The position numbers and the translations under genes were made by a program. Under the pieces are notes generated by a model, which saw nothing but the letters and a program-made list of their open reading frames with translations, searched no databases and was not told the origin of the DNA. A stretch of DNA of 64,000 bases. Origin: Ideonella aquatica. GTDB taxonomy: Bacteria > Pseudomonadota > Gammaproteobacteria > Burkholderiales > Burkholderiaceae_C. Location of the stretch: positions 1 to 64,000 of the forward strand of contig NZ_JAGQDE010000001.1 of the NCBI RefSeq assembly GCF_018069755.1, read 5' to 3'. Of the stretch, positions 8,396 through 17,250 are shown piece by piece. Position 1 is the first letter of the stretch, and every line of letters begins with the position of its first letter.

Positions 8396-9366
8396 GGCAC
8401 GTTCCAGAGTTCGGATTCGACCATCGCGTGCAGGGCGGCCAGGTCGCCTTTGGCCTTGCGCGCGAACAGCGCACCCTCGGCGTGGGCCTGTCGCAGTGCC
8501 GGGGGCGCACCGGCGCCGTTGGCGCCCAGCTGGCCGCGCAGGTTGTGGCGTGTGCCGATACCGGCCTTCAGCGCCTCGGGTGCCTGGGACAGCGCGGTCT
8601 GGAAGAAGGTCTCGTCGGGCAGGAAGGTCTGCGACAGCAGCGTGGCCACCGCCGCCGCCTGCGGGGACTCGACCAGCCACTCGACCACCGAGCGGTGCAG
8701 CACCACCCACTGGCGGCCGATGACGTAGGGGTGGGTCGTCCAGAACCGCTGGCGGTCGCGCAGCTCGGGCGACGTCAGCGCGCGCAGCTGCAGGAACTTG
8801 TCGGTCTCGGTGCAGCATTCGGTGCAGGCCAGCGTGCGCCGCAGCTCAATACGGGACATCGGGTTGAAGGGCTCACCCGGCGCCGCCATCAGGCCCTCGA
8901 CCACCTGGTCGGCCACCACCGAGATGCGGAACAGCGGCAGCCGCCGGCCCGAGCCAAGCCCCGCATAGGCCAGCCACACCGGCGGACGCCGCACCGGGAA
9001 GGCGAACAGGTGCGAGTGCAGGCCGGTCTCGGCACGGTGGCGCGCCAGCGCTTCGGCCATGGCCGCGGGCCGCCGCAGCGGAATGCAGCTGCCGCTGAGG
9101 TTGATGAACCAGTCCCACCCCGGGCGTTCGGCGGCGAACAGCAGCGACTCGCGCATCTGCTGCATCACGCTGGGGCCAGCCCAGATCACGGGCTGGCTGC
9201 GTCGCACCGTGGCCAGGGGGCCGATCTCGGCGGCCAGCGTGGCCACGTCGGCGGCGGGCGCGTCCAGGGTGACATCCACCTGGCCGCCCTCGCCGCTGAG
9301 GGCGCGCACCAGCCAGTGCAGGTGCGCCCACTGCTGGCCGTGGTGCTGGATCGAGAAGTGGATCAT
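8392..9366 (-). CDS. Core-2/I-branching (GT14)-like glycosyltransferase
   Basis: This 324-residue protein resembles the GT14 beta-1,6-GlcNAc-transferase/xylosyltransferase superfamily. QHHGQQWAHLHWLVRAL opens the domain, followed by WDWFINLSGSCIPLRRP (the family's typical Y-x-I-N-L-S-G-x-D-x-P-L block with variation) and later QWVVLHRSVVEWLV and FLPDETFFQTAL. A nucleotide sugar is the likely donor. No signal or membrane segment is evident, so it acts at the cytoplasmic face. It is the first of three overlapping or close glycan genes, 25 nt after a LOG-family gene. Confidence 0.78.
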   Translation of the reverse strand: MIHFSIQHHGQQWAHLHWLVRALSGEGGQVDVTLDAPAADVATLAAEIGPLATVRRSQPVIWAGPSVMQQMRESLLFAAERPGWDWFINLSGSCIPLRRPAAMAEALARHRAETGLHSHLFAFPVRRPPVWLAYAGLGSGRRLPLFRISVVADQVVEGLMAAPGEPFNPMSRIELRRTLACTECCTETDKFLQLRALTSPELRDRQRFWTTHPYVIGRQWVVLHRSVVEWLVESPQAAAVATLLSQTFLPDETFFQTALSQAPEALKAGIGTRHNLRGQLGANGAGAPPALRQAHAEGALFARKAKGDLAALHAMVESELWNVP

Positions 9367-9391
9367 CGACGGCGGGTCAGCGCGCAGCCGC

Positions 9392-10300
9392 TCAGATGTC
9401 GTCGGCGAAGGCGCCGTCGGCGTCGCCGCGGGACTCGAAGGCGTAGTGCTCGGCCAGCTTGTGCCAGGCCTCCTCGGCGCTCTCCACGTACTGGAACAGG
9501 TGCACGTCCTCGGGGCTGATCATGCCGGTGTCCACCAGATGCTGCAGGTCGATCAGCTTCTCCCAGAACTCGCGGCCGAAGAGCAGCACCGGGCGGCGGC
9601 GGCTCTTGCCGGTCTGGATCAGGGTGAGCGTCTCGAAGAGCTCGTCGAGCGTGCCAAACCCGCCCGGGAAGCACACCAGCGCCACCGAGCGCATCACGAA
9701 GTGCATCTTGCGCAGCGCGAAGTAGTGGAACTGGAAGCACAGCTCCGGCGTGATGTAGGGGTTGGGCGCCTGCTCATGCGGCAGCACGATGTTCAGGCCC
9801 AGGCTCTGGCCGCCCACCTCCCAGGCGCCGCGGTTGCCGGCCTCCATGATGCCGGGGCCGCCCCCGGTGCACACGGTGATCGGCGTGGCCAGTGCCTTCG
9901 AGCGCTCAGTGACCAGGCGGGCGAAGCGGCGCGCCTCGTCGTAGTAGCGGCTCATCTGCTGCGCCGTCTCGGCGCGGCGCAGCGCGGTGGCATCGCCGCT
10001 GGCGCGCGCGGCCTGCAGCCGTTCCTCGGCCTGCTCAGGGCTGGGAATGCGGGCACTGCCGAAGATCACGATGGTGCTCTCAATGCCCAGCGCCTGCTGC
10101 ACCATCTCGGGCTTGAGCAGTTCCAGCTGCATGCGCACCGGGCGCAGTTCCTCGCGCAGCAGGAAGTCGGTGTCGGTGAAGGCCAGGCGGTAGCTGCTCT
10201 CGGGACCGCCATAGCGGCCACTCGGCTGGGCGGCCTGCTGCGCATCCAGCGCGGCACTCGGAAAATTGCGGGCGGTGAGGTCGGACGGTCGTGCGGTCAT
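9392..10300 (-). CDS. LOG-family (TIGR00730) Rossmann-fold protein
   Basis: This 302-residue protein carries the family motif PGGFGTLDELFETLTLIQTGK and the upstream GGGPGIMEAGNRGAWE nucleotide-binding loop. Relatives are lysine-decarboxylase-like proteins, several shown to be nucleotide 5'-monophosphate nucleosidases (PpnN, LOG). The first ~60 residues are an extension beyond the minimal 190-residue LOG type, placing it with the longer bacterial subgroup. The ATG at 10300 lacks a clear ribosome binding site; a GTG at 10330 immediately after the upstream stop is an alternative start. It probably belongs to the minus-strand run from ctpA down to the glycan genes. Confidence 0.85.
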   Translation of the reverse strand: MTARPSDLTARNFPSAALDAQQAAQPSGRYGGPESSYRLAFTDTDFLLREELRPVRMQLELLKPEMVQQALGIESTIVIFGSARIPSPEQAEERLQAARASGDATALRRAETAQQMSRYYDEARRFARLVTERSKALATPITVCTGGGPGIMEAGNRGAWEVGGQSLGLNIVLPHEQAPNPYITPELCFQFHYFALRKMHFVMRSVALVCFPGGFGTLDELFETLTLIQTGKSRRRPVLLFGREFWEKLIDLQHLVDTGMISPEDVHLFQYVESAEEAWHKLAEHYAFESRGDADGAFADDI

Positions 10301-10330
10301 GGGCAGGAGCTTACCCCCGCCGCGCCGCAC

Positions 10331-11086
10331 TCAGCCACGCCCGGCCGCACAGACGGGGCATCCGGGATGAGCGGCCATGCGCACCTCGTCCCACTGCATG
10401 CGGCGCGCATCCAGCATCAGCAGCCGGCCGGCCAGCGAGCTGCCGATGCCGGCCACCAGGCGCAGCGCCTCCGCCGCCTGCATCGTGCCGATGATGCCCA
10501 CCAGCGGCGCGAAGACGCCCATCGTGGAGCAGCGCACTTCTTCAAAGGTGGCCTCGGGCGGGAACAGGCAGGCGTAGCAGGGCTGGCCCGGGGCGCGCAC
10601 GTCGTACACCGAGATCTGGCCGTCAAAGCCGATCGCCGCACCCGATACCAGCGGCCGGCGGTGCGCCACGCAGGCGGCGTTGACCGCCTGGCGGGTGGCG
10701 AAGTTGTCGCTGCAGTCGATGACCACGTCGGCCTCGGCCACCAGCGCGTCCAGGCGGGCGGCGTCGGCCCGCTCGGCCAGCGTGTCGACCCGCACGCCGG
10801 GATTGAGGGCATGGATCGCCGTGCGGGCGGATTCGACCTTGGGCTGGCCGATGCGCGCCTGCGCATGGGCCACCTGGCGCTGAAGATTGGTCAGGTCGAC
10901 CGTGTCGTGGTCGACCAGGGTGATGCGTCCCAGGCCGGCGGTGCCCAGGTACAGTGCCACCGGTGATCCCAGACCGCCCGCGCCGATGACCAGTGCGTGC
11001 GCGTCCAGCAGCCGCTGCTGGCCCTCGATGCCGATCTCATCGAGCAGGATGTGGCGCGAGTAGCGCAGCAGCTCGTCGTCGGTCAC
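10331..11086 (-). CDS. moeB: MoeB/ThiF-family adenylyltransferase
   Basis: This 251-residue E1-like enzyme has the nucleotide loop VIGAGGLGSPVALYL, the adenylation-site region NLQRQ and DCSDNFATRQAVN, and two Cys pairs (CYAC and CPVC) for structural zinc. Length and motifs fit MoeB, which adenylates the C-terminus of MoaD for molybdopterin synthesis, or ThiF for thiamine. No sulfur-carrier gene is adjacent, so the two cannot be separated here; full-length MoeB is the better guess. It starts at GTG 11086, 8 nt after the ctpA stop, indicating co-transcription. No Shine-Dalgarno is visible. Confidence 0.85.
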   Translation of the reverse strand: MTDDELLRYSRHILLDEIGIEGQQRLLDAHALVIGAGGLGSPVALYLGTAGLGRITLVDHDTVDLTNLQRQVAHAQARIGQPKVESARTAIHALNPGVRVDTLAERADAARLDALVAEADVVIDCSDNFATRQAVNAACVAHRRPLVSGAAIGFDGQISVYDVRAPGQPCYACLFPPEATFEEVRCSTMGVFAPLVGIIGTMQAAEALRLVAGIGSSLAGRLLMLDARRMQWDEVRMAAHPGCPVCAAGRG

Positions 11087-11094
11087 CGTGGTGC

Positions 11095-12528
11095 TTAATC
11101 GGTGGCGGCTTCGGCCTTGCGCTCGGTGGCGGTCTTGGAAACCAGCACCGGCTTGCCCTTGAGCTGGTTGAGCGCCTGCAGCAGCGGGAAGTCCTCGGCG
11201 CTGCCGAACTCGGGCAGCGGCTTGACGGCGTCCTTGGACTTGGCGAGTTGCTCCTCCAGTTTCTGGCGGGCTTCCTCGCGGGCCTTTTCGCGGGCCTCGT
11301 CCTTCTTCTCGTCGGGACCGCCCAGGTGCTTTTCCAGGTCGGCCTCGCGCATGCGCAGCGCGGCGAAGACATTGCCCTCGGCGGTTTCGTCCAGCCACAC
11401 ATCGGGCACGATGCCCTTGGCCTGGATGCTGCGGCCACTGGGCGTGTAGTAGCGCGCGGTGGTGATCTTCAGCGCGGTGTCGGCGCTGAGCTGGCGTACG
11501 GTCTGCACCGAGCCCTTGCCGAAGGTCTGGCCGCCCATGACCAGGGCCCGCTTGTGGTCCTGCAGTGCGCCGGCGACGATTTCGGAGGCCGAGGCCGACC
11601 CTTCGTTGACCAGCACCACCAGCGGCACCTTCTTCAGCGCGGCGGGCAGCTTGCGCAGCGGATCGGGGCCACCGCGGCGCACGTAATTGTCCGGGTTGGC
11701 GCGGAAGGTGGCCTTGGCATCGGCGATCTGGCCGTTGGTGCTGACCACCACCGCATCGTTCGGCAGGAAGGCGGCTGCCACCGCCACGGCGCCCTCCAGC
11801 AGGCCGCCCGGGTCATTGCGCAGGTCGAGCACCATGCCCTTGATCGCCGGGTCCTGCTTGTACAGCTCTTCCAGCTTGCGGGCGAAATCGTCCACCGTGC
11901 GGTCCTGGAACTGGCTGACGCGCAGCCAGGCGTAGCCCGGCTCGATCAGCTTGGCGCGCACGCTTTGGACGTGGATTTCCTCGCGGGTGATGGTGACCGG
12001 GAAGCTGCGGCTCTCGGTCTTGCGGAAGATGGTGAGCGTGACCTTGGTGGCCGGCTCGCCGCGCATGCGCTTGACGGCCTGGTCGATGCTCAGGCCCTTG
12101 ACGGGCGTGTCGTCGATGCGGGTGATCAAGTCGCCACTCTTGATGCCGGCGCGGAAGGCGGGCGAGCCTTCGATCGGGGAGACCACCTTGACCAGGCCGT
12201 CCTCGGCGCCGATCTCGATGCCCACGCCAACGAACTTGCCGGTCGTGCCCTCGCGGAATTCCTTGAAGGTCTTCTTGTCGAAGTACTGGCTGTGCGGGTC
12301 CAGGCCGGCGACCATGCCGCCGATCGCGTCAGTGATCAGCTTCTTCTCGTCGACCGGCTCGACATAGTCGTTCTTGACCATGCCGAACACCGCCGCCAGC
12401 TGCTGCATTTCTTCCAGCGGCAGCGGGCCGACGCTGCTTCGCGCGATGGCCTGGAGCTGGATGGTGGTCAAGGCTCCTGCCACGGCCCCCAGGGCCAGCC
12501 ATCCCGCGACTTTCAATGATGTCCCCAT
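11095..12528 (-). CDS. ctpA: C-terminal processing peptidase (S41)
   Basis: This 477-residue periplasmic protease has an N-terminal membrane anchor or signal (about residues 5-27), a PDZ domain around residues 85-170 (GKFVGVGIEIG, GSPAFRAGIKSGDLITRIDD) and the S41 catalytic core. The Ser-Lys dyad is visible: Ser313 in EGSASASEI and the Lys in FGKGSVQ about 25 residues later. CtpA trims C-termini of periplasmic proteins and commonly affects cell-wall hydrolases. The tail after the catalytic domain is Lys/Glu-rich and probably helical. It leads the minus-strand run with moeB. A TACAAT on the minus strand (12570-12565) may be its -10. Confidence 0.92.
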   Translation of the reverse strand: MGTSLKVAGWLALGAVAGALTTIQLQAIARSSVGPLPLEEMQQLAAVFGMVKNDYVEPVDEKKLITDAIGGMVAGLDPHSQYFDKKTFKEFREGTTGKFVGVGIEIGAEDGLVKVVSPIEGSPAFRAGIKSGDLITRIDDTPVKGLSIDQAVKRMRGEPATKVTLTIFRKTESRSFPVTITREEIHVQSVRAKLIEPGYAWLRVSQFQDRTVDDFARKLEELYKQDPAIKGMVLDLRNDPGGLLEGAVAVAAAFLPNDAVVVSTNGQIADAKATFRANPDNYVRRGGPDPLRKLPAALKKVPLVVLVNEGSASASEIVAGALQDHKRALVMGGQTFGKGSVQTVRQLSADTALKITTARYYTPSGRSIQAKGIVPDVWLDETAEGNVFAALRMREADLEKHLGGPDEKKDEAREKAREEARQKLEEQLAKSKDAVKPLPEFGSAEDFPLLQALNQLKGKPVLVSKTATERKAEAATD

Positions 12529-12721
12529 GTTCTCGGCCTTCCGTGAGCACTCACCGGTGGCGGTATTGTAGGTGTCCAGGTCAAGCCCGGATGTCTCAAT
12601 GCGGCCAAATGTTGCCGTCAGAAGGGGCTTGTGAGGCGGCTGGGCGGCGAAGCGGCCGCTCGCCTTGGGCCCGGCGTCCCTTAGACGCGGGATGCGGCGC
12701 GCCAGGCCTGCGGCACGCGCC

Positions 12722-12727
12722 TACACT
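12722..12727 (+). promoter_or_regulatory. -10 hexamer 6 nt before response regulator start
   Basis: TACACT is followed by GCCGGG and then the ATG at 12734. The spacing puts the transcription start on the ATG, predicting a leaderless mRNA for the two-component pair. No Shine-Dalgarno is present. Confidence 0.5.
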
Positions 12728-12733
12728 GCCGGG

Positions 12734-13378
12734 ATGGAACCGATTTCGGTCTTGATCGTCGAGGACGACGAACGCTTTCGCGTGGCCTTCGCCACCTCGG
12801 TGGCCGAGGCCGCGGACATGCGCCTGGCCGGCACCGCCGGCGATCTGGCGCCGGGCCTGCGCCTGCTGCGCGAGCAGCGCCCCGACGTGCTGCTGGTCGA
12901 CCTGGGCCTGCCCAGCGGCAGCGGCGTCGAGCTGATCCGCTACGCCAACGACCACCTGCCGCAGACCGACGTGATGGTGGTCAGCGTCTTCGGCGACGAG
13001 CCGCACGTGATGGCCTCGCTGGAAGCCGGCGCCACCGGCTACCTGCTGAAGGACGCCCAGGCGGCCGACCTGACCGAGCAGATCCGCACGCTGCGCGCCG
13101 GCGGCAGCCCGATCAGCCCGGTGATCGCCCGCCAGCTGCTGCTGCGCCTGACGCCGCAGAGCGCGCCGGTGGTGGATGAAGCGCTGCTGTCGCCCCAGGA
13201 GCGCCAGGTGCTGACACTGTCGGCCAAGGGCTTCAGCTTCGAGGAGATCGCCCGCATGCTGGAGGTCTCTCGGCACACCGTGATGACCTATGTGAAGCGC
13301 AGCTACCGCAAGCTGCAGGTGCACTCCAAGACCGAGGCGATCTACGAGGCCCGCAAGCTGGGCCTGGTGCGTGACTGA
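12734..13378 (+). CDS. NarL/FixJ-family response regulator
   Basis: This 214-residue regulator has a receiver domain (phospho-acceptor Asp56 in LLVDLGLPS, acidic pair EDDE near residue 10, Lys in YLLKDA) and a C-terminal LuxR-type helix-turn-helix (LSPQERQVLTLSAKGFSFEEIARMLEVSRHTVMTYVKRSYRKL, positions about 150-195). It is followed by its sensor kinase, whose GTG start overlaps its last codons by 8 nt, so the two are translationally coupled. The target genes are unknown; lpxC directly downstream is a candidate only by position. Confidence 0.93.
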   Translation: MEPISVLIVEDDERFRVAFATSVAEAADMRLAGTAGDLAPGLRLLREQRPDVLLVDLGLPSGSGVELIRYANDHLPQTDVMVVSVFGDEPHVMASLEAGATGYLLKDAQAADLTEQIRTLRAGGSPISPVIARQLLLRLTPQSAPVVDEALLSPQERQVLTLSAKGFSFEEIARMLEVSRHTVMTYVKRSYRKLQVHSKTEAIYEARKLGLVRD

Positions 13379-15368
13379 AGCCGGTGAGGGCGCCGCCGGC
13401 CGGGCCGCCGCGGTGCGCTGGAGCAAGGCGCTGGCCGCCGGCCTGCTGGGCCTGGCCGGTCTGCTGGTCGCCGGGTCGGCGCCAGCGGTGCACAAGCTCG
13501 ACCCCGACACCGTGACCAGCGCCGCCCAGCCAGCGCCGGTGCTCTACGCCGCCGGCCTGCACGCCTTGCGGCCGCACCAGTTGCCGGCCTACCGCGGACC
13601 GGCCGACCCCGGTGGCGTGGTCCAGGCACCGGCCCCCGACGACGCCAATGCCTGGACGCCATTGGCCCTGCCGCGTCACGAAACCCGTGATCCGCTGCGC
13701 GCGGCCGCCGCCGACCGCCCGCTGGTGGTGGACTGGCTGCGCATCGACCATGTCGTGCCGGCCGGCGAGCCGGGCCCGCTGGCGCTGTACCTGCCGCGGG
13801 TGGTGGGTTCGGCGGTGCAGGTGATCGCCCACGACGGCAGCCAGTGGCGCCTGCGCTGGGACGGCACCGACCAATGGCGCGAGCAGTGGAACCGCCCCAT
13901 CCTGGTCGATCTGGGACCAGCGCCGCCGCCCGGCAGCCGGCTGACGCTGGCGGTAGGCCTGATCCACTATGACGGCGCCGAGACCCGGGTGGCGCGCATC
14001 TGGATCGGCCCGCGTGCCGAGTTGGCCGAGCGTGCCAGCCAGCGCCATGTGCTGCAGCAAGTGGCGCCGCCGGTGGGCAGCCTGACCTTCCTGTCGCTGG
14101 GTCTGTTCGCACTGCTGTTCTGGCTGGGCCGGCGGCGCGAGCAGGCTTATCTGCTGTTCTTCGGCTCCTCACTGGTCTGGGCGCTGCGCAACCTGCATTA
14201 CTACGTGGACATGCCCGAGGACCGGGTGGCCTACGACTGGTTCTGGTGGATGACCAATGCCTCGCTGTCCTGGGTGATGGTGCTGGTCTACCTGTTCGCA
14301 CTGCGCTTCGACGCCCGCCGCGCGCCCTGGCTGGAGCGCGGGCTGCTGGGCTTTGTTGCGCTGATGTCGGTGCTGGCCATGCCGCTGGAGGCCTCGCCGG
14401 TGCGCACGCTGGTGCAGTTGCACCTGATCAACGCGCTGGTGGGCGCGGTGGTGCTGCTGCGCCTGAGCTGGATGGCCTGGACCGGCGGCAGCCGTGAATT
14501 CCGGGTCATCACCGCCAGCCTGTGGCTGACCGAGGCCTTCGGCGTACACGACCTGTTGCTGGTCTCGGGCGGCGTATCGCCGGAGTCGATCTACCTGCTG
14601 CCCTACGCCTCGTATGTGCTGTTCCTGGCCTTTCTGTACGCGGTGCAGGTGCGCTACTCGATGGCGATCCGCGAGGTCGAGCGCGTCAACTCGGGCCTGG
14701 AAGCCCGCCTGGCCGCACGCGAGGAAGAGCTGCGCGCCAACCACGAGCGCCTGCGCGTGGTCGAGCGCGAGCAGGCGCTGCTGCTGGAGCGCCAGCGCCT
14801 GATGCGCGACATGCACGACGGCCTGGGCTCCACCCTGATGTCCTCGCTGGTGCTGGTCGAGCAGGGCCGCCTGGACGCACCGGCCGTGGCCGATCTGCTG
14901 CGCGAGTGCGTCGACGACCTGCGCCTGGTGATCGACTCGCTGGAGCCGATCGGCCACGACCTGGTGACGCTGCTGGCCTCGCTGCGCCATCGCCTGGGGC
15001 GCCGGCTGGAGAGCGCCGGGCTGGACATGCAATGGGAGGTCCAGGACTTGCCGCCACTGCCCTGGCTGGCGCCGCCCGACGCGCTGCAGGTGCTGCGCAT
15101 CGTGCAGGAGGTGCTGACCAATGTGCTCAAGCATGCCCAGGCCAGCCGCATCCGCCTGGCCACCACGCTGCAGGACAGCACGGTGCAGGTGCTGATCGAG
15201 GACGACGGCGTGGGCTTCGACACCGGCCGCGCACCCAGCGGCCGCGGTCTGCGTCACCTGGTGCAGCGGGCCACCCGGCTGGGCGGGGCGCTGCAGGTGG
15301 ACAGCCGGCCCGGCCAGGGCACGCGCGTGGCCTTGGACTTGCCGCTGCAGCGGGGCATGCCGGCTTGA
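13371..15368 (+). CDS. Sensor histidine kinase with 7TM-DISM-like module
   Basis: This 665-residue kinase starts at GTG 13371, overlapping the regulator stop by 8 nt. Order: membrane segment about residues 18-38, an extracytoplasmic beta-rich sensor (to about 230), a block of seven hydrophobic helices (about 235-440) like the 7TMR-DISM sensor module, a coiled coil, then HisKA_3 with His482 in RDMHDGLGS and a C-terminal HATPase ([27 protein letters not shown]). This matches kinases paired with NarL-type regulators. DISM sensors often bind carbohydrates or other small ligands; the ligand here is unknown. Confidence 0.9.
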   Translation: MTEAGEGAAGRAAAVRWSKALAAGLLGLAGLLVAGSAPAVHKLDPDTVTSAAQPAPVLYAAGLHALRPHQLPAYRGPADPGGVVQAPAPDDANAWTPLALPRHETRDPLRAAAADRPLVVDWLRIDHVVPAGEPGPLALYLPRVVGSAVQVIAHDGSQWRLRWDGTDQWREQWNRPILVDLGPAPPPGSRLTLAVGLIHYDGAETRVARIWIGPRAELAERASQRHVLQQVAPPVGSLTFLSLGLFALLFWLGRRREQAYLLFFGSSLVWALRNLHYYVDMPEDRVAYDWFWWMTNASLSWVMVLVYLFALRFDARRAPWLERGLLGFVALMSVLAMPLEASPVRTLVQLHLINALVGAVVLLRLSWMAWTGGSREFRVITASLWLTEAFGVHDLLLVSGGVSPESIYLLPYASYVLFLAFLYAVQVRYSMAIREVERVNSGLEARLAAREEELRANHERLRVVEREQALLLERQRLMRDMHDGLGSTLMSSLVLVEQGRLDAPAVADLLRECVDDLRLVIDSLEPIGHDLVTLLASLRHRLGRRLESAGLDMQWEVQDLPPLPWLAPPDALQVLRIVQEVLTNVLKHAQASRIRLATTLQDSTVQVLIEDDGVGFDTGRAPSGRGLRHLVQRATRLGGALQVDSRPGQGTRVALDLPLQRGMPA

Positions 15369-15370
15369 CC

Positions 15371-15376
15371 GACAAT
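15371..15376 (+). promoter_or_regulatory. -10-like hexamer ahead of lpxC
   Basis: GACAAT lies 6 nt before an in-frame GTG (15383) and 12 nt before the preferred ATG (15389) of lpxC. It implies a separate, very short-leader transcript for lpxC in addition to read-through from the sensor kinase gene. Confidence 0.4.
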
Positions 15377-15388
15377 CCGGCCGTGACC

Positions 15389-16324
15389 ATGCTCCAGCAA
15401 CGCACTCTCAAGACCATCACCCGCGCCGTCGGCGTGGGTCTGCACAGCGGCCAGCGCGTCGAGTTGACGCTGCGCCCCGCCGCCCCCGACACCGGCATCG
15501 TCTTCCGGCGGGTCGACCTGCCGGTGCCGGTGGACATCCCGGTGCGCTTCGATTCCGTCAGCGACACCCGCATGGCCAGCACCATCTCGCCCGGCGGCGA
15601 CCCCGGCGGCCCCAAGGTCCAGACCATCGAGCACCTGATGTCGGCCTGCTGTGGCCTGGGCCTGGACAACCTCTACATCGACATCACCGCCGACGAGGTG
15701 CCCATCCTCGATGGCTCCTCGGCCAGCTTCGTCTTCCTGCTGCAAAGCGCCGGCATCCAGTTGCAGAACGCGCCCAAGAAGTTCCTGCGCGTGAAGAAGG
15801 CGGTGGAAGTGCGCGAAGGCGAGGGCGCCCGGCTGATGTGGGCGCGGCTGGAGCCCTTCCATGGCTTCAAGCTGAGCTTCCAGATCGAGTTCAAGCACCC
15901 GGCGCTGGACGCCACCGGCCAGCAGGTGGTGTTCGACATGGGCAGTGGCACCTACGCGCGCGAGATCGCCCGGGCGCGCACCTTCGGCTTCACGCGCGAT
16001 GTCGAGGCCATGCGCTCGCGCGGCCTGACGCTGGGCGGCAGCATGGACAACGCCATCGTCATCGACGACTACCGCGTGCTCAATGCCGATGGCCTGCGCT
16101 ACGACGACGAGTTCGCCAAGCACAAGATCCTGGATGCGATCGGCGATCTGTACGTGGGCGGCCACACGCTGCTGGCGGCCTATTCGTCCTTCAAGGGCGG
16201 GCACGCGCTGAACAACAAGCTGCTGCGCACGCTGCTGGCCGATGCCCAGGCCTGGGAGCTGGTGAGCTTCCAGGATGCCGCCCACGCGCCGCGCGGCTTT
16301 GCCGAACTGGCGCCGGCCTGGTGA
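15389..16324 (+). CDS. lpxC: UDP-3-O-acyl-N-acetylglucosamine deacetylase
   Basis: LpxC catalyses the committed zinc-dependent deacetylation in lipid A synthesis. This 311-residue protein is full length. Zinc ligands are visible: His82 in TIEHLMSA, His245 and Asp249 in [15 protein letters not shown] and GSSASF are further signatures. I chose ATG 15389 because the family begins MLQQRT; GTG 15383 would add two residues. In many Burkholderiales lpxC follows ftsZ; here it follows a two-component pair, and a small membrane-protein gene follows 10 nt later. It is cytoplasmic and essential in most Gram-negatives. Confidence 0.97.
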   Translation: MLQQRTLKTITRAVGVGLHSGQRVELTLRPAAPDTGIVFRRVDLPVPVDIPVRFDSVSDTRMASTISPGGDPGGPKVQTIEHLMSACCGLGLDNLYIDITADEVPILDGSSASFVFLLQSAGIQLQNAPKKFLRVKKAVEVREGEGARLMWARLEPFHGFKLSFQIEFKHPALDATGQQVVFDMGSGTYAREIARARTFGFTRDVEAMRSRGLTLGGSMDNAIVIDDYRVLNADGLRYDDEFAKHKILDAIGDLYVGGHTLLAAYSSFKGGHALNNKLLRTLLADAQAWELVSFQDAAHAPRGFAELAPAW

Positions 16325-16334
16325 GGCGCCCGCG

Positions 16335-16520
16335 ATGCTGATCTTTCGACTGGTCTTCGGCCTGCTGCTGCTCAGCGGCCTGCTGTGCTTTGCCGCCTAC
16401 ATTGCCACCCGCGACCCGCGCTGGCGCTGGCGCGGCCTGGTGGTGGTCAAGTGGACGGTACTGGCCGGGCTGGGCTTTTTCGCCGTGATCCTGCTGGAGC
16501 GGCTGGCGGTGATGCTGTAG
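16335..16520 (+). CDS. Small two-helix membrane protein
   Basis: This encodes 61 residues with two hydrophobic helices (about 3-22 and 36-57) separated by a basic loop RDPRWRWRG. It starts 10 nt after lpxC, so it is probably co-transcribed. Its last 74 bp overlap, tail to tail, the 3' end of the TetR gene on the other strand. I do not recognise a named family; small inner-membrane proteins of this shape often sit beside envelope genes. The hydrophobic pattern supports a real gene more than random GC-rich frame. Confidence 0.65.
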   Translation: MLIFRLVFGLLLLSGLLCFAAYIATRDPRWRWRGLVVVKWTVLAGLGFFAVILLERLAVML

Positions 16521-17106
16521 CGGCCAGACCGGCCACATAGGCCGCCACCGCGCGCTCACCCACCGCCACCAGATCGAAGGCCGACGGGTCCATCGTCCAC
16601 TGGCGCATCAGGCCATCGATCAGGCCGAACAGGCCCAGCGCGGCGCCGTGGGCGTCGGGTGCCAGCGTTCGGCAAGGCAGTTCCATCGCGCCGACAAACC
16701 CGGCCACCGCCTGGCGGTGCCGCTCGCCCACCGGGGCCAGCTCGCCCGTGTACTCGGTCAGGTGCATCGCGATGCGGAACACGCGCTGCATCTGCGCATG
16801 GCTGGACAGCTCGCGCAGCGGCGCCATCGCCATCCCGCGCAGCGTGGCAGCGGGGTCGCAAGGCGCCGCGCTGCGGGCCAGGTCAAACGCGCACTCGCAG
16901 GGCAGGGTGACGCGGTCCATCATGGCCGTGAACAGGGCGGCCTTGTCCTGGAAGTGCCAGTAGATCGCACCGCGCGTCAGGCCTGCGGCCGCGGCCACCT
17001 GCTGCAGCGAGGTGCCGGCCACGCCCTGCGACAGGAAGACCTGTTCGGCCGCATCGAGCAGCTGCTGGCGGGTCACCAGAGCGTCGGCCTTGGATTTGCG
17101 AACCAT
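16447..17106 (-). CDS. TetR-family (AcrR-like) efflux repressor
   Basis: This 219-residue repressor has a TetR DNA-binding domain in the first ~60 residues (TRQQLLDAAEQVFLSQGVAGTSLQQVAAAAGLTRGAIYWHFQDKAALF), the pattern of AcrR/TtgR repressors, followed by a ligand-binding helical domain. It is divergent from the RND efflux operon, and a perfect 22-nt palindrome resembling the E. coli AcrR site lies between them, so local repression of the pump and itself is very likely. The C-terminal ~20 residues (SPPAAPAGSRRKSPARPVPST) are a disordered tail. Its 3' end overlaps the small membrane-protein gene. Confidence 0.92.
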   Translation of the reverse strand: MVRKSKADALVTRQQLLDAAEQVFLSQGVAGTSLQQVAAAAGLTRGAIYWHFQDKAALFTAMMDRVTLPCECAFDLARSAAPCDPAATLRGMAMAPLRELSSHAQMQRVFRIAMHLTEYTGELAPVGERHRQAVAGFVGAMELPCRTLAPDAHGAALGLFGLIDGLMRQWTMDPSAFDLVAVGERAVAAYVAGLAATASPPAAPAGSRRKSPARPVPST

Positions 17107-17156
17107 TGAAGAATCCGGGTAGCGTCAACGGCGGGTAAAGACCCTGCCTGATCAAC

Positions 17157-17178
17157 ATACATACACGATTGTATGTAT
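17157..17178. promoter_or_regulatory. AcrR-like palindromic operator
   Basis: ATACATACA-N4-TGTATGTAT is a perfect inverted repeat midway between the TetR gene and the RND operon. It closely resembles the known E. coli AcrR operator core (TACATACAT ... ATGTATGTA). A TATACT at 17176-17181 overlaps its right edge and could be the pump operon's -10, so bound repressor would block polymerase. Confidence 0.8.
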
Positions 17179-17250
17179 ACTGCGCCCCTTCGTGCAAGCC
17201 AGTCCTCAGCGACCCGGCTGCGCTCCCGAATCTCCCGTGGAAAGCCCCTG

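Noticed and set aside
12565..12584. TTGACC...TACAAT on the minus strand as a full ctpA promoter
   Set aside because: The hexamers are only 8 bp apart, too close for a -35/-10 pair; only the TACAAT is kept as a possible -10.
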